From Verrucomicrobiota bacterium (GTDB taxonomy: Bacteria > Verrucomicrobiota > Verrucomicrobiia > Limisphaerales > VHDF01): 64,000 bases of DNA. The position numbers were made by a program, and so were the translations under genes. Under the pieces are notes generated by a model. That model saw only the letters and a program-made list of their open reading frames with translations. It was not told where the DNA came from and ran no database searches. Positions within the stretch are counted from its first letter, which is position 1, and each line of letters opens with the position of its first letter. The stretch is from contig VHDF01000001.1 in NCBI GenBank assembly GCA_016871495.1, forward strand, positions 1-64,000, written 5' to 3'. Of the stretch, positions 55,612 through 64,000 are shown one piece after another.

Positions 55612-58600
55612 ATGAGACTTCATGCCATGCTCGCCCTGCTCCCTTGGACCCTGGTCCACCTTGTTGCCGCGGAGCTCGCTCCCGTCGCAGGACCCAAGCC
55701 TTTTACCTACACGAATGCGACCGACGCGCTGCCCCATTACATTTCGGGAGCCCAATGGGGGACAGAAGGCTCCCCGATCAAGTCCATGCAGGTGCCGATG
55801 AGCCCGGAAGCTTCGGCTCAACGCGTCGTGCTCCGCGAGGGATTCCAAGCCGCAAGGTGGGCGGCGGAACCGCAGATCAAAAAACCCCTGACCATGACGT
55901 GGGATGCGCGAGGCCGGCTCTGGATCGCGGAAACCGTCGATTATCCAAACGAACTTCAGCCGCCGGGCCAGGGCCGGGATCGCATCCTCATTTGCGAGGA
56001 TCGCGACCAAAACGGGCGCGCGGAGACCTTCACCGTTTTTGCGGAAGGACTCAGCATCCCTACCGGCATGGTGCACTCCCGGGACGGACTGATCGTCATC
56101 GAAAGCGGGCGCACGCTCTTCCTGCGGGACTCCGACGGAGACGATAAAGCCGATGAGCGCGTGGTGCTGTTCGAAGGCTGGGGCATGGGCGACACCCACG
56201 CCACCGCCAGCAACCTCCGCTACGGCCACGACAACTGGATTTGGGGGGTGGTGGGTTACAGCGGGTTTCGCGGCACGGTCGGAGGACGTTACCACGAGTT
56301 CGGCATGGGCGTGTTTCGATTCACCCCGGATGGCAAGCATCTCGAATTCATGCGCTCCAGCAATAACAACACCTGGGGCCTCGGCCTCAGCGAAGAAGGG
56401 TTCATCTTCGGCTCCACCGCCAACAATAACGCCAGTTGGTTCCTGCCCATCCCCAATCGATACTATGAACACGTCCGCGGCTGGTCCGCCGCCCGGATGG
56501 AATCCATTGCCGACTCCCAGGCTTTCCACCCCATCACGGACAAGGTGCGCCAGGTCGATGCCCATGGACGCTATACCGCCGGGGCCGGCCACGCCCTCTA
56601 CACCGCACGAGGCTTCCCCAAAGATTATTGGAACCGAATCGCGTTCGTCGCCGAACCCACCGGCCATTTGATCGGGCATTTCCGACTCGAAGGCGAAGGC
56701 GCCGATTTCAAAGCCCTCAACCAAAAGAGCTTCCTCGCCAGTGACGACGAATGGTTCGCGCCCATCATGGCGGAGGTCGGCCCCGACGGCGCACTCTGGT
56801 TCATCGACTGGTACAATTACATCATCCAGCACAATCCCACGCCGCGAGGATTCAAGACCGGCAAGGGCAATGCCTACGAAACACCGCTGCGCGACAAACG
56901 GCATGGCCGAATCTACCGGGTCACTCATCGTGACGGAAAGTTCCCCAAAGCTCCCGTCCTCGATCCCAATGCTCCCGGCGATCTCGTCGTCGCGTTGACC
57001 TCGGACAATATGCTCACCCGGCTGCAAGCCCAGCAACGGCTCGTCGAGCGCGGCCAGCGCGACGTCGTCGCCAGCCTCTGCGGACTGGTCCGCAACCTGT
57101 CATCTGATGAACTCGGCCTCAACCCGGGCGCTCTTCACGCGCTCTGGACCCTGCACGGCTTGGGCGCCATTCAAAGCGGCGTCGGGGCCGCCTACGACAC
57201 GGCGGTCTCCGCGCTCCGTCATCCCTCCGCCGCGGTCCGCCGCGCCGCTCTGCAAACGATTCCCCGCAATCCCAACACCGAACAAGCCATCGCCGAAGCC
57301 GCCTCCTTGCTCGATCCCAACGCTCAAGTCCGCCTCGCCGCACTCCTCGCCCTCGCTGAATTCCAACCGAGCACCCAACTCGGACAAAAGGTCTACGCCT
57401 CGCTGCAAAGTCCCCTCAATCATCAGGACCGCTGGCTGCGGGACGCCATCGTCTCCGCCGCCGCCCGCCACCTCGACGGCTTTCTCAAGCAAGGCTTGCT
57501 GGCCGACAAAAACCCGCTTTCGTTGGACCCCGCCGCTTGGCCTGCGGTCGAAACGATCGTTGCTCACCTCGCCGCGGACCATCCCGCCAACGTCGTCACC
57601 GCCGTGCTGGTTCCGTTGCAAGCCGCCGAAGCCCCCAAGGCGAACGCGGTCCTTGACGGCCTCGCCCAAGGCTGGGGCGACGCGCCCCCACCCGCCTTGA
57701 CGGACCAAGACCAAGAGCAGATCCGTAATCTCTACGCTTCGATCGAAGCCTCGTCGAAGGATCGCCTGATCGCCCTGCTCGGCAAATGGAATCACCTCCA
57801 GCCTTTCAACAAAGAACGAACGGAAACAACCCTCCGCCTGGCGGCCCAACTCGCCCATCAGGCCACCCCTGAATCCACCCGCACCGCCGCCGCCCGCAAC
57901 CTGATCCGCATCGCGGATACCCCCGCCACCATCCAAAGCATCGTCGCTTTAATCCACCCCACCACCTCTCCCAGACACGCCGCCGAACTCGTTCAGACCA
58001 TCGCGCTCAGCAAGCAGGCTTTTGCCGGATCGGGATTGCTGTCCGGTTGGGCGCAAATGACACCCTCAGCCCGGCGAGCCGCAGCCGCGGTCCTGCTGCG
58101 ACGCCCCGAGTGGGCACAACTCCTCCTGGATGCAGTGGAAAAAGGTGCCGTCCATCGCAATGATCTTGGACGCGATCACTGGTCGCAGCTCCGACAACAC
58201 CCGGACGCAAAGGTTTCGGATCGCGCCCGCAAACTCCAAACCGCCGCGACCGCCTCCAAAGGGTCCGCCGAACTCGAAGCCACCATCGCGCGCTTGCTCC
58301 CCGTCGCCACCAAACCTGGAAACGCCAAACACGGCCAGGGAGTTTACGAGAAAAACTGCCAGGTCTGCCACACCCCCACCCCCCAGGGATTCCGCATCGG
58401 ACCCGATCTCATCGGCATCGGAGCCCGTCCCAAAGCCGACGTACTGGTCGACATCCTCGATCCCAACCGCTCCGTGGAAGCCAATTACCGGCTTTGGAAC
58501 GTCACCACCAAGACCGGTGAAAGCTTCGCCGGACGCCTCGATTCCGAATCGGCCACCGCTGTGGAAATCCTGGACACCGCCGGTCAAAAACACGTGCTGC

Positions 58601-58734
58601 AACGTTCCGCCATCGACCGCATGGAGGCCTCGACTTTGTCCCTGATGCCCGGCGGATTCGAGCAACTTTCGGAGACCGACCTCTCCGCCTTGCTCGAATA
58701 CCTCGCTTCGCAAACCGAACCGGCTCGTCGCTGA
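55612..58734 (+). CDS. PVC-type propeller/HEAT/CxxCH cytochrome-like dehydrogenase
   Basis: A large protein of 1040 residues with a signal peptide (HAMLALLPWTLVHLVAA). Residues 60-470 form a beta-propeller like sorbosone/L-sorbosone dehydrogenases (LTMTWDARGRLWIAETVDYPNE, IPTGMVHSRDGLIVIESGRT, DTHATASNLRYGHDNWIWGVVGYSGFRG, ALWFIDWYNYIIQHNPTPRG). An alpha-solenoid HEAT region follows to about residue 880. Near residue 916 is a haem-binding CQVCHTP motif in a C-terminal cytochrome domain. This architecture is abundant in Planctomycetota and Verrucomicrobiota and links sugar or polyol oxidation to electron transfer outside the cell. It lies between epimerase and D-amino-acid dehydrogenase genes, which is odd. 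Confidence 0.9.
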   Translation: MRLHAMLALLPWTLVHLVAAELAPVAGPKPFTYTNATDALPHYISGAQWGTEGSPIKSMQVPMSPEASAQRVVLREGFQAARWAAEPQIKKPLTMTWDARGRLWIAETVDYPNELQPPGQGRDRILICEDRDQNGRAETFTVFAEGLSIPTGMVHSRDGLIVIESGRTLFLRDSDGDDKADERVVLFEGWGMGDTHATASNLRYGHDNWIWGVVGYSGFRGTVGGRYHEFGMGVFRFTPDGKHLEFMRSSNNNTWGLGLSEEGFIFGSTANNNASWFLPIPNRYYEHVRGWSAARMESIADSQAFHPITDKVRQVDAHGRYTAGAGHALYTARGFPKDYWNRIAFVAEPTGHLIGHFRLEGEGADFKALNQKSFLASDDEWFAPIMAEVGPDGALWFIDWYNYIIQHNPTPRGFKTGKGNAYETPLRDKRHGRIYRVTHRDGKFPKAPVLDPNAPGDLVVALTSDNMLTRLQAQQRLVERGQRDVVASLCGLVRNLSSDELGLNPGALHALWTLHGLGAIQSGVGAAYDTAVSALRHPSAAVRRAALQTIPRNPNTEQAIAEAASLLDPNAQVRLAALLALAEFQPSTQLGQKVYASLQSPLNHQDRWLRDAIVSAAARHLDGFLKQGLLADKNPLSLDPAAWPAVETIVAHLAADHPANVVTAVLVPLQAAEAPKANAVLDGLAQGWGDAPPPALTDQDQEQIRNLYASIEASSKDRLIALLGKWNHLQPFNKERTETTLRLAAQLAHQATPESTRTAAARNLIRIADTPATIQSIVALIHPTTSPRHAAELVQTIALSKQAFAGSGLLSGWAQMTPSARRAAAAVLLRRPEWAQLLLDAVEKGAVHRNDLGRDHWSQLRQHPDAKVSDRARKLQTAATASKGSAELEATIARLLPVATKPGNAKHGQGVYEKNCQVCHTPTPQGFRIGPDLIGIGARPKADVLVDILDPNRSVEANYRLWNVTTKTGESFAGRLDSESATAVEILDTAGQKHVLQRSAIDRMEASTLSLMPGGFEQLSETDLSALLEYLASQTEPARR

Positions 58735-58739
58735 TCGAG

Positions 58740-59993
58740 ATGGGTCGCCGCATCCTCATCATCGGCGGGGGCGTTATCGGGCTCTGCTCCGCCTATGCCT
58801 GCGCCCGCCTCGGCCACCAGGTCCACGTGGTCGATGCCGGATCTGAGGACCATGCTGGCTGCTCGTATGGCAACGCGGGCATGATCGTGCCCAGCCACTT
58901 CACACCGCTTGCAGCCCCCGGCATGGTGGCGATCGGCTTGAAGTGGATGTGGAATCCCGAATCGCCTTTTTACATCAAACCGCGTCTGGACGCCGGACTG
59001 TTGCGCTGGGCGGCGGGATTCTGGCGCTCCGCAACCGTGGCTCACGTTCAGCGCGCCGCCCCGCTCCTGCGGGATCTCCACCTGCGCAGCCGCGCCTGGT
59101 TCGAAACCTTCCACGATTCGGATCAACTCGATTTCGGATTACAACGCCATGGTCTGCTCATGTTATGCCAGGGTCAGCACGCCCTCGACGAGGAAGCGGC
59201 CGGGGCCGAAAAAGCCCGTGCCCTGGGCATCCCCGCCGAAGTGCTCGATTCGAAGGAAACCGCCCGACACGACCCGGCAATCACCATGAACGTGGCGGGT
59301 TCAGTCTATTATCCAAAGGATTGCCATCTCGCCCCGGATCGCTTCATGAGCGCCTTGCGAAAGACTTTGGCCGGCCTGGGAGTGCAGTTTTCCTGGAACA
59401 CGCCGATTCGAACCTGGCGGTGCGACCACGCCCGCGTCATCGCCGCGGCGGGAACATCCGAAAACTTCCACGCCGATAGGTTCATCCTCGCCGGCGGATC
59501 ATGGTCTCCCAGCCTAGCTGATGAGGCTGGACTTCGCCTGACGATGCAAGCCGGAAAAGGCTATAGCCTCACCCTGCCTCATCCCCCGCAACTGCCACGC
59601 TTGTGCTCAATTCTCACCGAAGCCCGCGTCGCGGTCACTCCCATGGGCCAAACCCTCCGCGTCGGTGGGACCATGGAGATCTCCGGACTCGACGAATCGA
59701 TCGACCCTCGCCGCGTCCGCGGCATGATCCGGGCGATGTCCGCTTATTACCCCGAGTTTCGACCCGAACATTTCGAGGGAATCCAGCCTTGGGCTGGTTT
59801 GCGACCTTGTTCCCCGGATGGCTTGCCCTATCTGGGCGTTGCCCGGCGTTACCCCAATCTCATCGTCGCCACCGGCCATGCCATGATGGGATTGAGCCTG
59901 GGTCCTGTCACCGGAGAAATCGCCGCCGACCTCGCCTCGGACCGCAAACCTGGCTTCGATCTCTCGCTCCTTTCGCCCGATCGGACCTGTTGA
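58740..59993 (+). CDS. FAD-dependent D-amino-acid dehydrogenase (DadA-like)
   Basis: The 417-residue protein opens with the FAD-binding motif RILIIGGGVIGLCSAYACAR and contains GCSYGNAGMIVPSHFTPLAAPG (the DadA substrate-loop signature), HDPAITMNVAGSVYYPKDCHLAP and the C-terminal GLRPCSPDGLPYLG. It oxidises D-amino acids to keto acids, passing electrons to the respiratory chain. Next to a hydroxyproline-type epimerase it fits D-hydroxyproline dehydrogenase (in the Pseudomonas pathway the D-isomer is oxidised next). It starts five bases after the cytochrome stop. Confidence 0.87.
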   Translation: MGRRILIIGGGVIGLCSAYACARLGHQVHVVDAGSEDHAGCSYGNAGMIVPSHFTPLAAPGMVAIGLKWMWNPESPFYIKPRLDAGLLRWAAGFWRSATVAHVQRAAPLLRDLHLRSRAWFETFHDSDQLDFGLQRHGLLMLCQGQHALDEEAAGAEKARALGIPAEVLDSKETARHDPAITMNVAGSVYYPKDCHLAPDRFMSALRKTLAGLGVQFSWNTPIRTWRCDHARVIAAAGTSENFHADRFILAGGSWSPSLADEAGLRLTMQAGKGYSLTLPHPPQLPRLCSILTEARVAVTPMGQTLRVGGTMEISGLDESIDPRRVRGMIRAMSAYYPEFRPEHFEGIQPWAGLRPCSPDGLPYLGVARRYPNLIVATGHAMMGLSLGPVTGEIAADLASDRKPGFDLSLLSPDRTC

Positions 59994-60053
59994 GATCCCC
60001 TCGGAAATCAAGAACCACCGGCAAAATCACGGCTGATCGAAGCGTCGCAGGCA

Positions 60054-60082
60054 GGAAAAAAGAAACGGCAATGGCCGCTTCC
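60054..60082 (-). terminator. Rho-independent terminator of the rpsP-khpA-trmD-rplS operon
   Basis: On the minus strand, AAGCGGC and GCCGTTT pair (one G-U) around the loop CATT, followed by TTTCTTTTTT. The hairpin sits about 30 bases after the rplS stop (60111). The stem is at 60063-60080 and the T-run at 60054-60065 on the plus-strand coordinates. Confidence 0.7.
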
Positions 60083-60110
60083 AGGCTAAATCGACTCGGA
60101 CTCAGCCGGC

Positions 60111-60485
60111 CTATGCTTTCTTTGCGGGTGAAGCCGCTTCCTTTTCCTTCACCGTCACGGCACCTTTGCCCACGCGATGGCGGAGGTAGGTGAGCTTGGC
60201 GCGGCGAACCGCTCCACGCCTTTCCACTTCGATCTTCTCCACGCGCGGAGAATTCTCGGGGAAAATACGCTCCACACCTTCGCCGTAGCTGATGCGCCGG
60301 ACCGTAAACGTGGAGTTCAACCCCCGTCCGCGCCGCCCAATGACCACTCCGGAAAAAATTTGAATGCGTTCCTTGTCGCCTTCCACGACCCTCGTATGCA
60401 CTCGGATGGTGTCGCCAACGTTGAATTTCAGGGGTTCTTTGCGGAATTGCTCCGTTTCGATTTTGTCCAGAATTGCTTGGCTCAT
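60111..60485 (-). CDS. rplS: 50S ribosomal protein L19
   Basis: From the ATG at 60485 the protein begins [20 protein letters not shown] and carries the L19 signature [63 protein letters not shown] and [21 protein letters not shown]. The 124 residues match the family. The frame is open upstream but conservation begins at 60485, two bases after trmD ends. A rho-independent terminator follows. L19 sits at the 30S/50S interface. Confidence 0.96.
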   Translation of the reverse strand: MSQAILDKIETEQFRKEPLKFNVGDTIRVHTRVVEGDKERIQIFSGVVIGRRGRGLNSTFTVRRISYGEGVERIFPENSPRVEKIEVERRGAVRRAKLTYLRHRVGKGAVTVKEKEAASPAKKA

Positions 60486-60487
60486 AA

Positions 60488-61201
60488 TCAGTTGATATTT
60501 TCTCGGTTCAGACTGGGTTCGAGGTCCCGGCTTGACCTCAACAGGTCGGGGCGTTCCCGCTCCGTGCGGCGGATGGATTGCTCCGCCCGCCATGCCTCGA
60601 TGGCCGCGTGGTTGCCGGACAACAACACATCCGGCACACGCATCCCGCGAAATTCCGCCGGACGCGTATATTGGGGATATTCCAGCATCCCCTTTGCAAA
60701 AGATTCTTCAACCGCACTGGTTTCATCCCCCAGCGCCCCCGGAAGCAAACGCGCCACCGCGTCGATCACAACCATCGCCGGCAAAGCGCCGTTCGTAAGC
60801 ACATAATCGCCGATCGACAGGGAATCGTCTGCCAACGCCTCACGAATACGCTCGTCGAACCCCTCGTAACTGCCGCAAACAAGCAACACATGCTCCCTCC
60901 GGCTCAACTCCTGCGCAATCGACTGGGAAAATCGCCGCCCGCCTGCGTCCATCAAAATCACATGCGTGGACTCCTTTGCCAAAGCATCCACCGCCTCGAA
61001 AACCGGCTCCGGCTTCAGCAGCATTCCCGGCCCGCCCCCAAACGGCCGGTCATCGACCGTCCGGTGCCGGTCATGCGTATAATCACGCAAATGATGGATG
61101 CCCAAAGACAACACTCCCGCTTCGCGAGCCCGCTTGACGATGCTCTCGTCGAGCGGGCCGGCGAACATGCCGGGAAAGAGTGTCAGGACATCGATGCGCA
61201 T
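60488..61201 (-). CDS. trmD: tRNA (guanine(37)-N(1))-methyltransferase
   Basis: The SPOUT-class enzyme that methylates G37 of certain tRNAs. Signatures: [51 protein letters not shown] (the TrmD GGGPGM region), [15 protein letters not shown] and [29 protein letters not shown] (knot). The start at 61201 (second ATG) is preferred to 61207 because alignment begins at MRID. It lies in the standard order between khpA and rplS. Confidence 0.96.
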   Translation of the reverse strand: MRIDVLTLFPGMFAGPLDESIVKRAREAGVLSLGIHHLRDYTHDRHRTVDDRPFGGGPGMLLKPEPVFEAVDALAKESTHVILMDAGGRRFSQSIAQELSRREHVLLVCGSYEGFDERIREALADDSLSIGDYVLTNGALPAMVVIDAVARLLPGALGDETSAVEESFAKGMLEYPQYTRPAEFRGMRVPDVLLSGNHAAIEAWRAEQSIRRTERERPDLLRSSRDLEPSLNRENIN

Positions 61202-61246
61202 GACCAAAGTTCCAAATCATACCGATCGCGGAATCGCCGATCCAGC

Positions 61247-61501
61247 CTACGAACGCCCCCCTTCATCCCCGTCTTCGACGATCTCCAGCGAACATCGCTT
61301 GCCTTGCTTGGCCGCACCGACTTGCAACAAACCTCGGATGGCGTGGATGGTGCTGCCCTGCTTGCCAATAATGCGACCCACGTCCGCTGGATCCAGCCGG
61401 ACCTCGAGCACGGTGGAATCGCCTTTCGTCACGGGCGTGACCATCACCGCCTCCGGTCGGTCCACCAATCCCTTCACGATAAATTCGACAAAGGCTTGCA
61501 T
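61247..61501 (-). CDS. khpA: KH-domain RNA-binding protein KhpA
   Basis: The small KH-domain protein begins MQAFVEFIVKGLVDRPEAV and contains the GxxG loop GRIIGKQG, with STIHAIRGLLQVGA following. It binds RNA and is a partner in rRNA and envelope regulation. The 84 residues (from ATG 61501) match the 75-85 of the family; upstream frame extensions are not conserved. Its place between rpsP and trmD is canonical. Confidence 0.92.
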   Translation of the reverse strand: MQAFVEFIVKGLVDRPEAVMVTPVTKGDSTVLEVRLDPADVGRIIGKQGSTIHAIRGLLQVGAAKQGKRCSLEIVEDGDEGGRS

Positions 61502-61537
61502 CGCGTTTCGTCCCGCGTCAACGGGCACCGGTGAACG

Positions 61538-61783
61538 CTAGGCCGCCCGCGCGGCTTTGCGCAGAAAACTTGCCACCGTGTCGCTCGGCTTGGCTCCCTT
61601 GCTGATCCAATAGCGGGCGCGCTCAATGTCCATTTGCACATTGCTTCCCTTGACCAAGGGATGATACGTGCCCAATTCCTCGATGAATTTCCCGTCACGA
61701 GGACTGCGCGAGTCGGTCACCACGACCCGGTAAACCGGCGTATTGCGGGCACCCACGCGCTTCAAGCGAATCTTGACTGACAT
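61538..61783 (-). CDS. rpsP: 30S ribosomal protein S16
   Basis: The 81-residue protein begins [31 protein letters not shown] and includes [11 protein letters not shown] and the C-terminal [12 protein letters not shown]. These are the standard S16 signatures. It is the first gene of the ribosomal-protein/tRNA-modification operon, 36 bases before khpA; the promoter should lie in the 61784-61900 region beside repeat copy C. Confidence 0.96.
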   Translation of the reverse strand: MSVKIRLKRVGARNTPVYRVVVTDSRSPRDGKFIEELGTYHPLVKGSNVQMDIERARYWISKGAKPSDTVASFLRKAARAA

Positions 61784-61901
61784 AGCAATTTAACTCAGTA
61801 GTTCCAAACGAGTGATTCCGTCCCGGAACCACTCAAAAGAGCGGTGAGGGTATGCACCCCCCCCGGCCTTGGCAAGCCCTGATTTTGAACCCCGGTGGAG
61901 G

Positions 61902-62045
61902 TCCGTGTATCCCGATGTTGTTGGTAGGGCGGGCCTGTCCCAGCCCGCCGCCCACTGGATGCAAAACATCATGCTCCGGCGGCGCGCCGGGACGGACGCG
62001 CCCTACCTGCATCACCGGCAACATCGGGATGCACCGGACTCCGTG
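61902..62045 (+). mobile_element. Dispersed palindromic repeat, copy C (best preserved)
   Basis: Perfect 12-bp terminal inverted repeats ATCCCGATGTTG (61909-61920) and CAACATCGGGAT (62019-62030). Internal arms GGTAGGGCG and CGCCCTACC are perfect, with GGCGGGCCTGTCCCAGCCCGCC as a smaller hairpin. TCCGTG flanks both ends as a direct repeat (61902-61907, 62040-62045). It lies upstream of rpsP on the other strand. Frames through it, for example one reading VGRAGLSQPAAHWMQNIM, are not genes. Confidence 0.85.
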
Positions 62046-62081
62046 CTTGAACGAGCGCCCGGTTTGATGTACCGTTCCAGA

Positions 62082-62309
62082 ATGGACATAGAGGGAATTC
62101 GACAAGCGTTGCACAAGCAACCGTTCGATCCTTTTTCGATTCGTCTGGCAGACGGTCGTGCGCTGCCAGTCCCCCATCCCGATTTCGTCGCGGTGTCGCC
62201 ACGTCGCATCATTGTCGTCGCGGAAGATGGTTCCTGGTCTGTAGTCGAGCCCATCCTCATCGTCTCCCTCGATCATAATGGTGCACGTTCTGTCCCGCCG
62301 CAGGTTTGA
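62082..62309 (+). CDS. Small conserved hypothetical protein
   Basis: The 75-residue protein MDIEGIRQALHKQPFDPFSI continues with RLADGRALPVPHPDFVAV, SPRRIIVVAEDGSWSVVEPIL and IVSLD. This pattern (LxxxPFxPFxIRLADGR..PVPHPDFV) is one I associate with small proteins common in Planctomycetota and Verrucomicrobiota, with no assigned function. The start at 62082 gives the conserved N-terminus; an ATG at 62067 adds five residues. It is directly after repeat copy C, and its promoter may overlap the repeat. Confidence 0.7.
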   Translation: MDIEGIRQALHKQPFDPFSIRLADGRALPVPHPDFVAVSPRRIIVVAEDGSWSVVEPILIVSLDHNGARSVPPQV

Positions 62310-62470
62310 CGGATCGCCGAACCAAGCGCTCCGCGCGAATCGCCGCCACGAGCCTCCACCCCGGTGCACCAGGGTGATCGGACGCCGGATTCGCTGCCAG
62401 CCCCCCTCGCCTGCGGCGGTCGGTGAGCTGAATCGTTCTGTGCATTGACAGTATGGCTGCGGCAAATTCA

Positions 62471-62815
62471 ATGCGTTCTTGGCTTCCGGAGATGCTCGAT
62501 GAACTGCAGGAAACGTGGAGTCGGTCCTTGAGGTGGGAGGAATATTTATCGATTTGTGACCGCATGACCACGATTCGGACGCGGATTCGTCAGGAGCGGG
62601 GCGTCAAGGGGCCAAAGATGTTCTGTCGTCACTGCCAGGAGGTTCACGAGATGAACCTCGGTCCGGTGACCATTCGGTCGGTGCTGTTTGCGCTCAGTAA
62701 GAGAGGATTGCTGACAGATGAGGAACTTCAGAACATGGATGCGGAGTGGCGACGGTATAGATCGAAGCATCGGTTGGATGGCAGTGGCAGAAAACGCGCA
62801 GAACCAGGGCGCTGA
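62471..62815 (+). CDS. Conserved small hypothetical protein with a CxxC motif
   Basis: From the ATG at 62471 the protein begins MRSWLPEMLDELQETWSRSL, a pattern I recall in a broad family of uncharacterised small proteins (RxSWLPexLdELq..W). It contains MTTIRTRIRQERGVKGPKMF, a CRHCQEVHEM motif that may bind metal, VTIRSVLFALSKRGLLTDEEL and a basic C-terminus. A start at 62453 is also possible. It stands between the small protein at 62.1 kb and the MBL-like gene, in a region with few other genes. The function is unknown. Confidence 0.75.
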   Translation: MRSWLPEMLDELQETWSRSLRWEEYLSICDRMTTIRTRIRQERGVKGPKMFCRHCQEVHEMNLGPVTIRSVLFALSKRGLLTDEELQNMDAEWRRYRSKHRLDGSGRKRAEPGR

Positions 62816-62996
62816 AAACCAGAACAACAGATGAGATGTTTCGCTTCGCGAAAGCTCGAACGACCTCTCCGCCGTCCATGCGGATGCTCGCGCGTTACGA
62901 CGAGGATCATGGCGAGTTCGAGGTTGATCTCTGGAAACGTGGCAAGGGCTTCAGCCTGCGCCGCTCTGCCGCCACCCTCGGAAGGCACCGGTCTCC

Positions 62997-63632
62997 TCAG
63001 TCAAGATCAGCGGACGGCAAGAGTCTTCGAATGACCTCCGAAGCCCGATCCAGCAACGGAGGTCCGTGCGCGAAGACAGCCCGTTGAAAAGCGGGTATTA
63101 TGTCGATCCATTGTCCCAGAGATCGTCGCAGCAAGGCCGCATCCTGACAGTACTTGTCCGGAAGGATCTCGAGTCCGCGCACATTCACCACCGCATCCCC
63201 AAAAACCACCAAGCTTCTGGCGCGATCGAAAAGCACGAGTTCTCCCTCCGCGCCCCCGGGTAGTTTCCATACCTGCCAGCCACCCCCGGGCCATTGGAAC
63301 TCCTCCACTGCTGATCCCCCACCCTTGCTCCAAATCGAGTCAGCCGGAACCCGCACCAGAAGTTTTTCCGATAAGATGGATACTCCCCATCGCGCAGCCA
63401 GTTCCTGAGAAAAGCGAGGGTGATTCGAATTGGTGAGCAAGATCCGCCCCGGCGGGGCCATTTCCATCAATGCGGCCTCGAACTGCGGAGGCAGGGGGAT
63501 CGGATCAATGCAATCCCAACTGCCCGAGCCCAGGACCGCGTGCGAAGTGAGCTCGACGCGATGTTCGCGCGACTCGACCGACCACTCCCACACCCCGTGG
63601 CAAAGTTCTATCACCGGTGAACCCAACTCCAT
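62997..63632 (-). CDS. Divergent metallo-beta-lactamase-fold-like protein
   Basis: The 211-residue protein has an MBL-like outline: RILLTNSNHPRFSQELAARWG (the position of the HxHxD motif, but largely degenerate with a single His), LLVRVPADSIWSKGGG, WKLPGGAEGELVLFDRARSLVVFGDAVVN (GD, the usual metal Asp) and RAVFAHGPPLLD (HGxP). Loss of most first-motif residues suggests either a non-hydrolytic member or loss of activity. It is adjacent to a short-chain dehydrogenase (six bases between stop and start), likely in one unit. Confidence 0.65.
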   Translation of the reverse strand: MELGSPVIELCHGVWEWSVESREHRVELTSHAVLGSGSWDCIDPIPLPPQFEAALMEMAPPGRILLTNSNHPRFSQELAARWGVSILSEKLLVRVPADSIWSKGGGSAVEEFQWPGGGWQVWKLPGGAEGELVLFDRARSLVVFGDAVVNVRGLEILPDKYCQDAALLRRSLGQWIDIIPAFQRAVFAHGPPLLDRASEVIRRLLPSADLD

Positions 63633-63638
63633 TTCAGC

Positions 63639-64000
63639 TCACCTTCCCGGTGCGGTTAGAGGGGATCCGTTGTCGGCAGGTCCAAGCGCCAGAAGAAAGG
63701 GCACGGCCCTTCGAGCCCAAACCTCGGGCGTCGGATAGTGCGCCGCTCCTTTTCCAAAACAACTTCGCAGCATGTCGGTGTCGATGACCCCGGGATTCAA
63801 CGGCACCGCGCACATGCCCGCGGGCAACTCCTGGGCCAACGCCTGGGTCAAGCCCTCGATCGCCCACTTGGTGGCGCAATACGGCGCGACTTCGCCGGCC
63901 GTCGAACGGCCCCAACCCGAACTGAAGTTCACCACCACACCGGCCCCGCGCTCAATCATCGCGGGGAGAAAATGGCGCAGCACGTTGGCCACGCCTTTGA
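63639..64000 (-). CDS. SDR-family oxidoreductase, C-terminal part (runs off right edge)
   Basis: The frame is open to the window end and its start lies outside. Visible: NVLRHFLPAMIERGAGVVVN, FSSGWGRSTAGEVAPYCATKWAIEGLTQALA (catalytic Ser, Tyr and Lys in YxxxK) and AVPLNPGVIDTDM (cofactor/substrate loop). The family reduces or oxidises small carbonyls with NAD(P). The Rossmann GxxxGxG is in the missing part. It is followed six bases later by the MBL-like gene. Confidence 0.85.
   Translation of the reverse strand, partial: KGVANVLRHFLPAMIERGAGVVVNFSSGWGRSTAGEVAPYCATKWAIEGLTQALAQELPAGMCAVPLNPGVIDTDMLRSCFGKGAAHYPTPEVWARRAVPFLLALGPADNGSPLTAPGR

Noticed and set aside
55606-57036. Minus-strand frame of 476 codons opposite the PVC cytochrome
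   Set aside because: It is the antisense of clearly conserved propeller repeats; the composition is typical of shadow frames.
61869-62066. Frame through repeat copy C, with similar frames through copies A and B
   Set aside because: It repeats because the DNA repeats; the translation is the same in several reading frames and has no protein features.
62836-63087. Possible 83-residue gene on the plus strand
   Set aside because: No recognisable domain, and it overlaps the end of the minus-strand MBL-like gene.

Overview
The window looks like chromosomal DNA of a free-living, GC-rich Verrucomicrobiota, most likely of the Limisphaerales/Pedosphaera type. This is inferred from family content: a PVC-type propeller/HEAT/CxxCH cytochrome, a VPDSG-type exosortase substrate, prepilin-like secreted proteins, an RsmH with a long basic N-terminal extension, and short dispersed palindromic repeats. 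I saw no rRNA, tRNA or CRISPR array.

Layout. 1-1.2 kb: 5' part of thiC (minus) behind a TPP riboswitch with an unusually long P3 region, then a perfect 20-bp hairpin. 1.4-6.6 kb: DUF255 thioredoxin-like lipoprotein, small membrane protein, Tat-exported SMP-30 lactonase and rsmH. 6.7-19.8 kb: a co-directional exopolysaccharide/exosortase locus (CapK-like adenylate enzyme, dehydrogenase fusion, heparinase-like lyase, nucleotide-sugar dehydrogenase, GT4, exosortase, EpsI-like protein, polyprenyl-phosphate sugar transferase, MFS/spermidine-synthase-like protein). 19.8-24 kb: an SMP-30 protein with two tandem Deg9-like proteases, one intact and one lacking all three catalytic residues. 24-30.4 kb: an accessory, repeat-bearing stretch with a transposase-like remnant, two copies of a dispersed repeat, a prepilin-like protein, a frameshifted SUI1 gene, catabolic enzymes and a 279-bp palindromic element with 29-bp perfect terminal inverted repeats.

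30.4-42.4 kb (minus): PQQ/EF-hand propeller protein, EamA-like transporter, HpnK and HpnD-like proteins (terpenoid/hopanoid type), an NtrC-type two-component system, coaC, gmk, yicC, trpB and a secreted propeller-like protein. 42.4-48.8 kb (minus): CII-like DNA-binding protein, tatC, tatA and a complete tol-pal cluster with an extra zinc-ribbon membrane protein between tolQ and tolR. 49.2 kb: a VPDSG-CTERM protein, the probable substrate of the exosortase at 15 kb. 49.9-53.7 kb: two LPS-type glycosyltransferases, a PLDc_N-like protein and purF. 53.7-60 kb: DUF1571 protein followed by a likely hydroxyproline/D-amino-acid catabolic set (epimerase, PVC cytochrome, FAD dehydrogenase). 60.1-61.8 kb: the classic rpsP-khpA-trmD-rplS operon with a terminator. 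61.9-64 kb: a third copy of the dispersed repeat, two small conserved hypotheticals, an MBL-like protein and a truncated SDR.

Functionally, the EPS locus would build and export an acidic, uronate-containing polymer. The exosortase/EpsI pair would anchor VPDSG-tailed proteins at the surface, while Tol-Pal and Tat serve envelope integrity and export of folded enzymes such as the Tat lactonase. The most unusual items are the palindromic element that supplies the stop codon of one gene and the possible start codons of the next, the three-copy repeat family, the active/inactive protease tandem, the extended TPP riboswitch with a repeat-derived insertion in ThiC, and the SUI1 frameshift.
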